A DNA stretch of 64,000 nt from positions 2,294,001 to 2,358,000 of the forward strand of contig JANUWI010000003.1 of the NCBI GenBank assembly GCA_025504975.1, read 5' to 3'. The position numbers were made by a program, and so were the translations under genes. The number at the start of each line of letters is the position of its first letter. Within the stretch, counting starts at the first letter, position 1. This DNA is from Plenodomus lindquistii. Lineage: Eukaryota; Ascomycota; Dothideomycetes; Pleosporales; Leptosphaeriaceae. A model generated the notes under the pieces. That model ran no database searches, was not told where the DNA came from, and was given only the letters and a program-made list of their open reading frames with translations. Shown piece after piece: positions 43,801 to 55,754 of the stretch.

Positions 43801-46800
43801 GATAACCTTTTACTCTTTTCTAGTCTACTATTTCTATTTACTATAACTTAGTATTGCGTTATTGCCTATCTAATATAGTAGCTATTAGAAGTGTTCATCT
43901 AGCTGTTCTAGTTCTAACGCTTTTTAAATATAAGTATTGTTCTTTGCTCGCCTTTGCCTAAAAACCTTCTCTCTAAAAAGCTTTTTAATCTAGCTTAGTA
44001 TATACTATAGGAGACCTTTAAAAAGTAAATAAAGTATATTAGTTAGCATTCCCTAGTATACATTAAACCTAGCGTATTTCTAGGTAAAGCAAACTTCTAG
44101 GTGCACCTAGCTTAGATTACCTATTAGTATATTCTTACGCATTTATAGTTCTTACTACATCTACATCTACAGGTTATTGCGCTATAGATGTTCTATATAA
44201 AAATTCTTTTAATTACTAGGTAAAATGCTACACTAAATACAGTACTGTCTAGATTTAACCTCTAATATAAAGACTTACTTTTTATAGTCTGCAAGAATGC
44301 ATAACAATATTAGATAGCAGTATTAGCTTTAATTATTAGCGCAATATAGGGCAAGTCTGTAAACAGAGTAGTATTCTAGAGCTAGAGTCTAGTAAAAATA
44401 ATAACAAGATAGTAGATAGATAGAATATATATATTTTAATATACAACCTATTATATACTAGTAAACTCTTTTTTTACTAATACTAGTAACAATAGGCACA
44501 AATCCTATAAAAATAGTGCTAGGCGTAAGTTTTCTACATTAGACTTTATAACTAAAGTTACTAATAGAGAGATATACTAGCCACGCGGCAACGTTACTAA
44601 AATGGTACAATAACTAGGTTTTGTCTACAGATATAATAACAGGGACTACTATACTACTAGGTAGTAGTCTAGTCTATATCTTCTACTACTAATTAGCTAA
44701 GTAAATATTATAGTATACACATACTTTTAGAGTATTCTCTTTATTATATGTGCGTACAGGAGTATAAACTATCTCTAATATAAACAGTCTATGCCCTAAA
44801 ATAAAAGCTATTACTTTAATAATATTTTAGTATAGTATGTAGTACTTGGACTTAGTATCCTTTATAATATCTATAGAAATTGTCTCTTGTATCTATACTT
44901 TGTTCTTTACACCGCTGTCCAGCGAAAATAGTCTGCTCTTCTAATCTTTTACGTTTAAAAATCTAAGGAGATTGTGTATTAGTCCTATACAGAAATCCTT
45001 TATAAAGTTATTTACATCGCCCTCTATAGCCCTAATGCGATTTAGCTATGTTATAAACGCGTAGTTGCAGTTAGACTAGAAGCTAGCAAGTACAGGCGTT
45101 TTTTATCTATTAGTAAACATTTTATAATACGCTACTTTACATACCTAAACAGTGCTTAGACTGTAAATGGGATAACACTTCTAGTAGAAATGCTATTATA
45201 GGTAAAGGTCTTATAGTATAACTAAAAGGTAGTAGACTATAGCTAAGTCTTTACCTAGCTTACTGCGCTAAAGTTAGATATAAAGAGGCTATTTTCTACA
45301 CTACTCTCCTTTTCTATATAGCTAATAGAGTTAGTGCCGTCCTAGGTAGCTGCAAGAGAACTAATATCTAGTAAAGCAGTATTGCCCTTGCATATCTCTA
45401 ATGTATCTATCCCTAGAAATTCTATTACTATAGTATAGTCTTTGCGTTTGTTGTAGCTTAGTGTAAAGCGTTTGTTTTTATGCAAAAAGGTTATAGTAAT
45501 AAAACAAGGGGGGGCTATTTAGTATTTTAAGTACAACCTAGCAGCAACTCTAATATACCCTCGCTAGAAGTTCTGCTACTAGCTAGTTTAAAAAGGCCTA
45601 TTAGACGCGCGGCTATGTCTTACAGTCAAGTTAGACCTATTATATGAATAATAACAGGTTAGGTATATTATAGAATATAGCTGCTTTTTACAGGCTTACT
45701 AGTATTTACATAAACTACTTATATAAAAAAAAAACTTTATAGTACTAGTTACAGGTTTACGAAGAATCTATGTTATATTAACACGTATATAAACGTATAT
45801 TACAAGTTAAATTGTAGTAGGTATTACGTAGTTAGCAATATCTATAGTAAGTTATAAGCAGGATTTACCGCATAGGTACCTAAGTACAGTAGGTAGCGTG
45901 TTACTTTTACAACTTTACATTATATAACGCGTATACTTCTTCTATACCTAGCGCTATAACTATTATAACAGCCTAATAAATAACCTGTTACATGTAAAAA
46001 CTTATAATTTAGACTGCTTGCCTATAGTAAAGCTAGACGCACGTATAGATATAAAGTTTAGACTAGCAAAAGCAGTCTTCTATCTAAAGTTATTATTTAC
46101 GCTACTTAACCTTTTTATACACCTCTCTACATAACTATAGTTATATTTAATAGCCTTTTTAATAGCTGTCTGCGAACTAGTTACAGGCTACACTATTAAT
46201 AAAACCTATATAGGCACCTAGTTTTACCTAATAAAGTAATTCTAGCATAGTATAAAAGCTACTAGAAGGTCTGTAGTATATAGTTATTATTAATCCCTAG
46301 CTAGACCTAGATATTAACACCGTTTATAAAAAGCAGCTAGCTAGGCTACTCTAATTAGACTTTTTTCGCTCGCTCCCTTTAGCACCTAATCCCCCTTTAA
46401 AACTCTAAAAGGAGTAGTAACAGGGATTTTGTTGCTTTTATACTTTAGATTAAGTTAACTAAGATCTTCCTACTTTAAACCCCTAGAGTTGCAAAGTGTA
46501 AAAGTGTATCCTTTAATACCCTTAAATAAAGTTAATAGAAAGTAGCTATAGGCCCTACTTTACCTATAATAGTTATAGTTAAATCTAAAGTTACCTAAAA
46601 CCTCTATTCCTATATTTTATAACTAGCGCTGCTACTAGGACTACTAACTCTGCATTATTAGAGACTCTGTATTATTAAGGCTTTATTATAAAAAAAAGTA
46701 CTATAAAGTTTAATAAAAGGTCTAAAGATTAAAACCTAGATTCTATCTACTATAGTAAACTAAGTTATAACCTTAGCTAAACTATAGTTAACGTCTGCTA

Positions 46801-47483
46801 GTAACAAAAACCCTTTTTACTAAGTCTTCTAATATAACGCCTAATAATTAGTTAATATTATTAAAACAGTGCTTAGCTAGCTAGAGAGCGTTATCTAAAT
46901 TAATTACTAATTAGCTTTTAGAAAAATATAAGTATATACCTATTTACGTACTCTATACTAGTTAACTATTACTATACTAAGCCTTTAAAGTCCGCAGCTA
47001 CAGACTAATCTAGCAAGTATAGTAAATTTATTAAGCTTAGTAAACACGCAAAATTTAATAAAACTAAATAGACTAAGCCTTATAGAAAGCGCAATGTCTA
47101 AACGCACTAAACATAATAACTTAGAGAACTAAAGTTCTAAGCGCTATATCTAATATAGGAATGTGTATACTAAACACAGAGTGTTACAGTTATAACTACT
47201 AAATATATAAAGAAAGCTACTAGAAGGTTACAAGTCTCTAATAACTTTCTAGTCTATTGTATAGCTAACAAGAGTAAACGTCGCCGGCTCCTGTATAGAG
47301 CGAAAAGGAAAAACTAATATAGAACTATTATTACGTTATTAGGTAGGCTACTAACTCTCTACTAAAAACGTAGTTAATACTATTAAAAGCGCTAGTTAGA
47401 CTACAGATATTTAAGACGCAACTAGTCTGCGATAGAGCTAATTACATATCTAAAAATAAAACTATTACTAAATTTAACAGCGT

Positions 47484-47690
47484 TAGAGTAGACAAGCTGC
47501 GTATTTTTTAAAGCCTTTAAAGCTTTTAGATTAGATATACTATGTATCTTTTAATTTTTTAAAGCCTTTAGATTAGACATGCTATGTATTTTTTAATCCT
47601 TTAAAGCTTTTAGATTAGATATACTGTGTATCCTTTAAACTTTTAAAGCCTTTAGAGTAGATAAGCTGCGTACTCTCTAAAGCCTAATAT
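47484..47690 (+). repeat. five-copy minisatellite, approx. 41-bp unit
   Basis: Units start near 47484, 47527, 47567, 47608 and 47651. Each has TTTAGA(G/T)TAGA(T/C)A(A/T)(G/A)CT(G/A)(C/T)GTAT followed by TTTTTAAAGCCTTT-like spacer. The first and last copies are more alike (AAGCTGCGTA) than the middle ones. Confidence 0.75.
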
Positions 47691-47880
47691 ATCTACTATA
47701 TGTCACCACTCTAGTAAGTAGCTCTAACCGCAATATACTCTAATAAGCGACGTAAAGTTACACCTATAACAGGCAACGTGCCTAGTAAATATGTTAGTAA
47801 ATAGACTGCGTAAAAAAAGTAGAGGCTTAGTTTTAAAAGCATAATTGAACTAGAATAACGCCTGTAACGCGTAATAGATT

Positions 47881-48155
47881 AACAGCGCTAGTAATAAGCA
47901 GCTTTAGCAGCGCTAGCGATAAGCAGCTTTAGCAGCGCTAGCAATAAACAGCTTTAACAGCGCTAGTAATAAGCGGCTTTAGCAGCGCTAGCAATAAATA
48001 GCTTTAGCGGCGCTAGTAATAAGCAGCTTTAACAGCGCTAGTAATAAGCAGCTTTAGCAGCGCTAGCGATAAGCAGCTTAGTAATAAGTAGCTTTAGCGG
48101 CGCTAGCAATAAGCAGCTTTAGCAGCGCTAATAATAAGCAGCTTTAGCGGCGCAG
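47881..48155 (+). repeat. 25-bp minisatellite, about 11 copies
   Basis: The unit is about A(G/A)CAGCGCTAG(C/T)(G/A)ATAA followed by (G/A)CAGCTTT. One copy near 48,080 is shortened. The variable positions are nearly all C/T or G/A. Confidence 0.9.
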
Positions 48156-49104
48156 GCAACAAAGAGAAAAGTTAGTATTAATTATAGAACGTTAGCAGTA
48201 ATAGTACTTTTTAAGAGTAGAGAAAAAAAAAAGAAGGATATAAAAAAGAAAGTAGAGGGGCAGTAGACTTATATATATAGGTCGCTTAACGTAGTAAAAG
48301 TAAAAGTAAACTACGCAGTAAGTTATACGTTATACTAGTAATAAGATAATAATTACGCGCGTGCAGAGGGACTTAGTTATTTTAAGCTATACTTTATACA
48401 AAAGGGTTAAAAAACTACTACTATTTACGTGCAGGTAACAGTGCTAGGCTTCTAACTGCTAGATAGAACTATATAGCTACTAACGCACTTAATTATTATT
48501 AAGTTTATATACTATGTTCTAACCTTAACGTAAATATATATATCTTTTAATTTTATTTTAAGTTAAACGTCTTGCAAAATGCCTAGAGCAGTAATTTATA
48601 TTAGAGGTTAAGTTAAAGCTATATGCCGGCAGCGCATTACCGCTACCTATACTATTATAGAAACAGCTAGCAATCCTATATAATCTAGCATATAAAACTG
48701 TTATTATAGAGCTTATTAAAGCCCGCGGCTAGTATTATAGGGCTTTTTAAAGCCTACAGCCAGCTAGCATTATAGAGCTCTTTAAAGCGCGTAGAGTTAT
48801 TTTTAACCTTAACGCTAGCAAGCAAGGGAGGCCCACAGCGTTAGAGCTAGCAGAGAGACTAGAGTAGGTGCTGTAATTGGGGCTAGTAGAGAGACTAGAG
48901 TAGATACTATAATTAAGGCTAGTGCTATTAAAAACTATTATAGAGCAGCTTTTAACTTCTTATTTTTAAATTTAAAAGCTTCTATTTTATATGCGTGCTG
49001 CGCTTTCAGATCTCTAATTTTAGTCTCTTTCTAATACTCTAAGAAGACAATTTGCTAACTAAGCTCTTTAACTATTAGACTAGCTAGAGGAGTTTTAGTA
49101 TTTT

Positions 49105-49580
49105 TTTAAAAGATATCAAGACCGCTGTATACAGCTAGAGAGGGGATAGAAGAGTTAAGAAACAAGTTAGAGGCGTTAATAGTGCTATAGAGTACACCTG
49201 CGTTGTTTATATTAAAGCTCTATATTCTTTTAAAAGATATTAAAACTGCTGTATACAGCTAGAGGAGTCTTAGTATTCTTTTAAAAGATATTAAAACTGC
49301 TGTATACAGCTAGAGAGGGGATAAAGAGGTTAAGAAATAAATTAAAAGCGTTAATAGTGCTATAGAGTACACCTACGTTGCTTATATTAAAGCTCTAGCC
49401 GCTATAAGGAATAAATTAGAGGGGTTAATAGTGCTATAAAGTATACCAGCGTTGCTTATATTAAAAATAACTTTAAAGTTATAAACTATTAGGTTTATAA
49501 AAAATTGTAGTGCTATAGAGTATACCTGCGTTGCTTATACTAAAGATAACTTTAAAGTTATAAACTATTAGGTTTATAAA
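49105..49580 (+). repeat. nested direct repeats (two motif families)
   Basis: Motif 1, TTTTAAAAGATAT(C/T)AA followed by (G/A)AC(C/T)GCTGTATACAGCTAGAG, occurs at 49105-49140, 49227-49265 and 49278-49315. Motif 2, GTGCTATA(G/A)AGTA(C/T)ACC followed by (T/A)(G/A)CGTTG(T/C)TTATA, occurs about four times (about 49,180, 49,355, 49,428 and 49,508). The last two copies are followed by a shared AACTTTAAAGTTATAAACTA block. Motif 1 contains the palindromic core GCTGTATACAGC. Confidence 0.7.
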
Positions 49581-52500
49581 AGATTATAGTATGTCTAGTA
49601 ATAGGCTAAATAGCGCAGTAATAACCGCGTTCTATAGTCTAGCATTGCCTTTTTAAAAAATGCATAATAGGTTCTTACTAAGGTTAATAATATGTGCGTA
49701 GCTGTCTAGGCTATTAAAAGGAAGCGTATTATAGTTATTAGTGTAGAAGATTTAGCTAGAGTCGCTTTTAGTAGAAAGTAAATAGTCGCGGGCATTAATA
49801 GAAGAAAAGTAGTCGCAGGCATTAATAAGCCCTAAAAATATTATATTATATATTATATAAGCACCTGCATGCGCAAAGCTAAGTTGTACTGTAAAGTAAA
49901 AAAAGTATAATTATAAGTTATTCTTTAGTATTAAGCGCTACCGCTAGAGCTTAACATACAGTAAAAAGACTAGGCTACACCTATTATTTTAACAGATATA
50001 TCCTTCTAGTAGCAGCAGCTATCTTAATCTAGCTTATATCTTTTACAAGCCGCCTATATTTTAGTAATAGATAAGTTTTTTAGCTACTACTACCAGCACT
50101 ACGCCTATTTATTACTAGGCTTAGAGATTAAAAAAGATTTTTAGAGTTACTCTACGCATATCTACTATACTTTAAAGTTTATACTACTATACTAGAGCTT
50201 AGGTAGCTTAATTATTTAGCGTTTTTACTAATCTACGTTAATATATCTTTAATCTAGAAGTCTTTATATTACAGGCGGAGTGCCGCGCGATTAGAGGTTA
50301 GTAATATATATAAACTTTAGCTAACTATACTACTACTACCTACTACTTTAACTGTTTAGTATATAAAGCAGCAGCTTAAACCGCACACAAAGTAAAAAAG
50401 AAAACACAAGATGTATAGCAATTGCGGCAGGAGTAAATAGAGAGAATAGAGTTTAAACTTGCAGTAAAAAAAACTAGGCACTATAGATTATTTAGAGTTA
50501 CTCTGCGCTATTCTAGAGCTAGTACTAGCAGAGTATAAGCTGCCGTGCTTTACTTTTTTAGCAGCTTATTTACTAGGTGTCTTTAGCCGCTCTAGAATAG
50601 TATAGAGTTAGTTAGTAGAGGTTATTTAGAGTTACTTTATACAAGACTTTTAATAACTTTTATATGCTTTTACTACTGCGCCGTGTGTTAAAGGCCTATT
50701 TTAATAGAGATACTACTACTTACTAATAATATAATAGTGTTTTAAAAGAACTGCGTGTAGTACAGTAGCTTTAATAGAGTATAAAAAGAGTAGTATACTA
50801 GTGCAGTATATAATTTGCAGCTAGGCTAAATAGAATACTAGCAACGTAATTAATACAGGGCAATATATATTAGTAAAAACACAACGCGTAAGCCTAGCAC
50901 TAGTAAGTAGTATTTATAACTTACGTATTAGTATATAAAGTGTAGAATAGGTATAGTACTAGTATAGCGTATAGTTTATAACTAGAAGGAGTAGAATCTA
51001 AGCAACGTAATTAATATGTAGCATTGTTAGTTTATACAAATAGGACGCGTAGATAAATAGAATTAGAGACTTTTAGCTTAGTGTGTAATAGGTAAGTGTT
51101 TAGTTATATATATAGAGCAAAATCGCTGTAGTAAACGCAGTTAATCTAGTTAGAGACTAGTTAAACATAGGCTACTAACTTAAAATACTTTAATACTTAT
51201 CTATAATCACACCTACTAAATTGCTATAAAAAGTTTTTTCCTAACGTTATTTCTACTATATTTACTTTTTAGCCTAGTAAATATATTTTTTTTTAATACT
51301 AGTAAACTAGTTAATAAAATTAGTAAAGCTAAGCTTATTAAAGTAAAAATTATAAATATTCTAGATTTTAATAAACATTTATATTACTTTAATAGCTACT
51401 TTAATACTAATTAAAATTAAATTTTATATTTATATATAGCTTTATAATATTTTTAGGCTACTACTCTAGCTTTTAGCGTATATAACTAAACTTACTTTTT
51501 TATTTAATAAAGTACTAATATCTAGTTTTTACCTAAATTTTTTTTTATAAGCTCTAATCTAGTTAAACTTTCTAAAAGTATTATTTTTTATACTTTTTTT
51601 AAAAATTTACGTAAGTATTCTAGTAATAATAAGTTTTTTAAACTTTCTAGTTTTTTTCTAGACTTTTTTTTTTATTACACTAAAGTAGAGTAAAGCTAAA
51701 AGTACTTTTAATAGTTATCTAGAGAAATATAAATAGAAGTATTATTTTTATTTAAGTAAATATAAAAGCTAGACTTTTTAATTTTATTAAAATAAATACT
51801 ATATTAAACACGTTAAAAATAAATATACTATTTAATACTATAAGCTTTACTAAACTTATTTTAAAAATTTAGTTTTTAATAAAAAAAATAGTTTATATTA
51901 GAATTTATTTACTTTTTAGTATAGGTACTATTTATATACTAATAGATATAATTACTAGCTAATATAAATTTATAGAAATAATACTTTTATTTATTTTTTC
52001 TAATTTTAATAGTTTTTATTATTTTAAGCTAAATATTTATTATTAGTACTAGTTTCTCTAGAAGTATAGTAGATAGTACTCTAATATTATTACTTTATAT
52101 AAAAAGCTTTAGATTAAAATAAAGCTCTATAACGTAAAAGTAGTAAAGTAGTATTTTCTAAATAATAAAAAAAGTAGTATTTTTAAAAGCTCTCTAGTAC
52201 TATCTACTTTCTATAATAATCTACTAACTTTTTAGAATATTTCTACTACTTATTATATTAATATTTTTATTATGTTATTTTCTCTAGCTATATATAGTTT
52301 TTTAGTTAATTTTTTAAAAATTTTTTTTTTAAAAGCTTTTTAGCGCTTTATATAATTTTATTAAAGCTATTTATAAAAAGCGTACTACTATATCTACTAC
52401 TAATACTTATATTACTATTTTTTTTATTTCTATTTAGACTACTTCTAATTTTTATATTTAAATTAACTATACTAAACTCTAGTATTAAATTTAAAAGCAG

Positions 52501-55016
52501 CTTTATTCTAAAATAAAGCGTTGCTTTTAAAAGCTCTAGGCTAAAAAGAATTAATATTTTTAAAAGTAGTAAACTAAGTATTATAATAAGCGTAATACTA
52601 TTATTTATAGTAATATATAAACTAGAAATACTACTTAAAAAACTAATTATACTTTTAAAAACTTTATTTTTATATCTATTTCTACTTTAGTTTTACTAGT
52701 TTAGCCTAGATCTAAAGCTTTTTAGCTTTCTAGTTATTTTCTAGCTTCTACTTTATATTTAATTTAGTATTTTTTAATTACTAATATATAACTTACTAAC
52801 GCTACTTCTACTTCTACTTCTAGTAGCTTTTTTAAAAAGTTTACTTTTATTTCTAAAAGTAAAGCTTTTAGTTTAACTAAATAGCCTAGTTAAAATAAGT
52901 TTAAATTTATTTCTAGTTTAAACTTAGATTTTTCTAAGCCTAGTAATATTTAGAGTAAAAAAGTTAATAATAATTATTTTTATACTATTTATCTAAATAT
53001 TCTGCCTACTAATACTACTTTTTTTTATACTATTTTTTTAAACTCTAGCTTTTTTTCTAATAATAGAAAAAATAAGTTTATTAAAAAAGTTTTTAAAAAT
53101 ACCTTTTATATACTCTATAAAAATAAAAAGCGTAAAAAAGTATATAAGCTTAAAAAAAAAGCTAAATAAAAAAAAAAAAGTAATTTTTATAAATAAAAAA
53201 ATTATTAGCTATCTACTTTTTAAAGCTTATTTAGTTTAGATAGTAGTAAAAAGTTAAAAAATTCTAGTCTAATATATTCTACTAGTAAAAAGTATACTTT
53301 AGTACTTTTTTAAAAGCTAGATAGTTTTTTTTATCTATAAAGGTTTCTACGCTATAGTGCTATTAATTAATAAAATAATTTTAGTTAACTTTTTTTTTTA
53401 TATTTATAATATATACTCTAGTACTTTTTAAATTAAAATACTTTTTAAATTATTTATATTACTATTTTATTAGGTTTTTTATAAGTCTATCTACTAGTAT
53501 ATTTACTATTTCTATATATATAATTTAGAAAATTTTTTTTAAATACTTCTATTTTAGCTATATATTCTAGATATTAATATAGCGTAATTAAGTAGTAATT
53601 TTTTTATTACTCTTTACTACTAAATAGATAGTTTACTAATTATTATAAAAAGTTTACTAGTATACTTCTAAATCTAAAAGCAGCTTTTTAAAGAATTATT
53701 TAAATGCTATTATTTTTTTACTTATTTATTCTAATACTAGAAGCTCTACTTCTATTATAGATATTATTACTATTATTTATTTTACAGCTTTCTATATTAT
53801 TAGACTACTAAAATATAAAATAATATAACTAAAAAAAAAGTATTAAATTTCTAGATTATTTATAAAAAAAGTATTACTATATATTATAAGCTTTTTATTT
53901 ATATATCTACTATACTATATAGCTGTATATTTTATCTAGTATAGATAGATAATAATTTACTTTACTACCTCTAAATACTCTTTAGAAAAGTTAGTAAAAA
54001 AGTAGAAAAGCTTTAATACTATAAAAGCTATATTAGATTAGAGTATTATAGCTATATAAAGAATTAATTCTATACACTTCTAGTAGTTTTTAATCTATTT
54101 TTTAAAACTTCTATTATTAATTTTATAAACTTTTTATTTAGAAGTAGAGTATAAAAAAAAGCTCTAGAGCTTATAAAATTAAACTTTTTAGTTATTTTAT
54201 TAATATACCTATTATAAATAAGTATTATTATTTAATTACTCTAGTTTTAAATTATTTTTATTTTAAAAAACTATTTTACTTTTTTTTTATTTTTAATTAT
54301 ATAAGCTTATTTAATTATTTCTATAAAAGTTTTATATTTAGCTAAATACTTTTTATAGAATATTATTAGAATATTATTAATATAGAAAATTAATATAATT
54401 TTTTAATTTTTACTATAGAATAGATATAGTTTTTTTTTTAAAAACTATAGTTTTACTTTATAGAGCGTTACTAAAAAGTTTTTATACTAGAGTAAAGAAA
54501 AGTTTTTTAATTTATATAATACTTTTCTAAGTATTACGTACTTTCTATTCTATTTAAAGCTATTAGAGAGTTTATAGTAAATAGCTAGATATTCTACTTT
54601 TATAGTATTAAAAAAAGCTTCTATAATATTAAACTACTAGATTTCTAGATTAAACTCTACTACTATTACTATAGTAGACCTAAATAATTAAGCTATAAAT
54701 ATAGAAATATATATTAACTAAAGTGTATCTACTATTTAGAGATTTTTTTATACTATAATATAAGCTTTATATTTAATAAAATAGCTATTCTAGTCTACTT
54801 TATATATAAAAACCTATTTAAAAAAAAGTAGTTATTTTTTTACTTCTATTTAATTAATTACTTTCTAGGTTTTTATTATAAAAAGCGTGTTAATTTCTTT
54901 AACTATAGCTTATTTAAAAAGCTCTCTATATAGATAGTTAAAAAAATCTTTCTATTTTTCTAGTATTTTAAAAAAAAAGTTCTAATAAACTTTTTTTTCT
55001 AGTAGTAGATATAGTA

Positions 55017-55754
55017 CGTTAGGAAAAAACTTTTTGTAGCATTCTAGTCATTTACCAAGCGCATTGTAAATGAGTTGAATTACTAGTAAATAACTAGGAA
55101 AAGACTTAAGTAGTGTAGCTAACGTAAATAGCTTAATTTACTTTATTTACCTCGCTTACTCTATTAACCCCACAAACGTTAAACACTATAAAAAATTAAA
55201 ACTAGTCCTAATTAGGCAATTGAAATTCTAATAATATAGAATAAATGTTTAGCTATAAATTAGTTAAAAAATTACTATTTTAGGCCTAGCCGTTCTATAG
55301 TTATTAATTATTTACTAAAAAGTTTTAATGTTCCTCGCTTAAAAATAATTTACAGAGGCTGCTAATAGTTTAAATAGATAATAAAACTATATTTTTTTTT
55401 CGCGCTAAGCCTATAAAAGTAATATTTTAGTATTTAGAAACTTTTATTATATTATTATATTAATTGCGTACGTTGTTATATAACTTAAAAAAGTTTAAAA
55501 AAGTAAAGTTCTTTTTTATTTTAAACTAGCAGGGGTCTAGGAGGTAAGCGAGGTAAGCAAGGTAAATTAAATAAAAATAGTACTTAAAGTAATTTACGTT
55601 ACCTACGTTATTTACTAGTAAATTACTAGTAAACTACGTAAAAAAAAGCCTTATAGAGTAAAAGTAGTAAATTAGTAATTTACGTTAATTACTAGCTATT
55701 TACGTTACTTTCTATTTACTTACTTAATTTACTATATAATAGAATTTCCTAACG
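55017..55754. mobile_element. 738-bp MITE-like element with 10-bp TIRs and TA target duplication
   Basis: It starts CGTTAGGAAA and ends TTTCCTAACG, perfect 10-bp terminal inverted repeats. TA dinucleotides flank both sides (55015-55016 and 55755-55756), as expected for a Tc1/mariner-type insertion. Subterminal inverted repeats of about 25 bp (55135-55159 and 55544-55568, around GTAAGCGAGGTAA) differ at three positions. Several GTAAAT/ATTTAC words lie near the ends. There is no transposase frame. It has visibly more CA/TG and less homopolymer than the DNA around it, suggesting later insertion. Confidence 0.6.
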
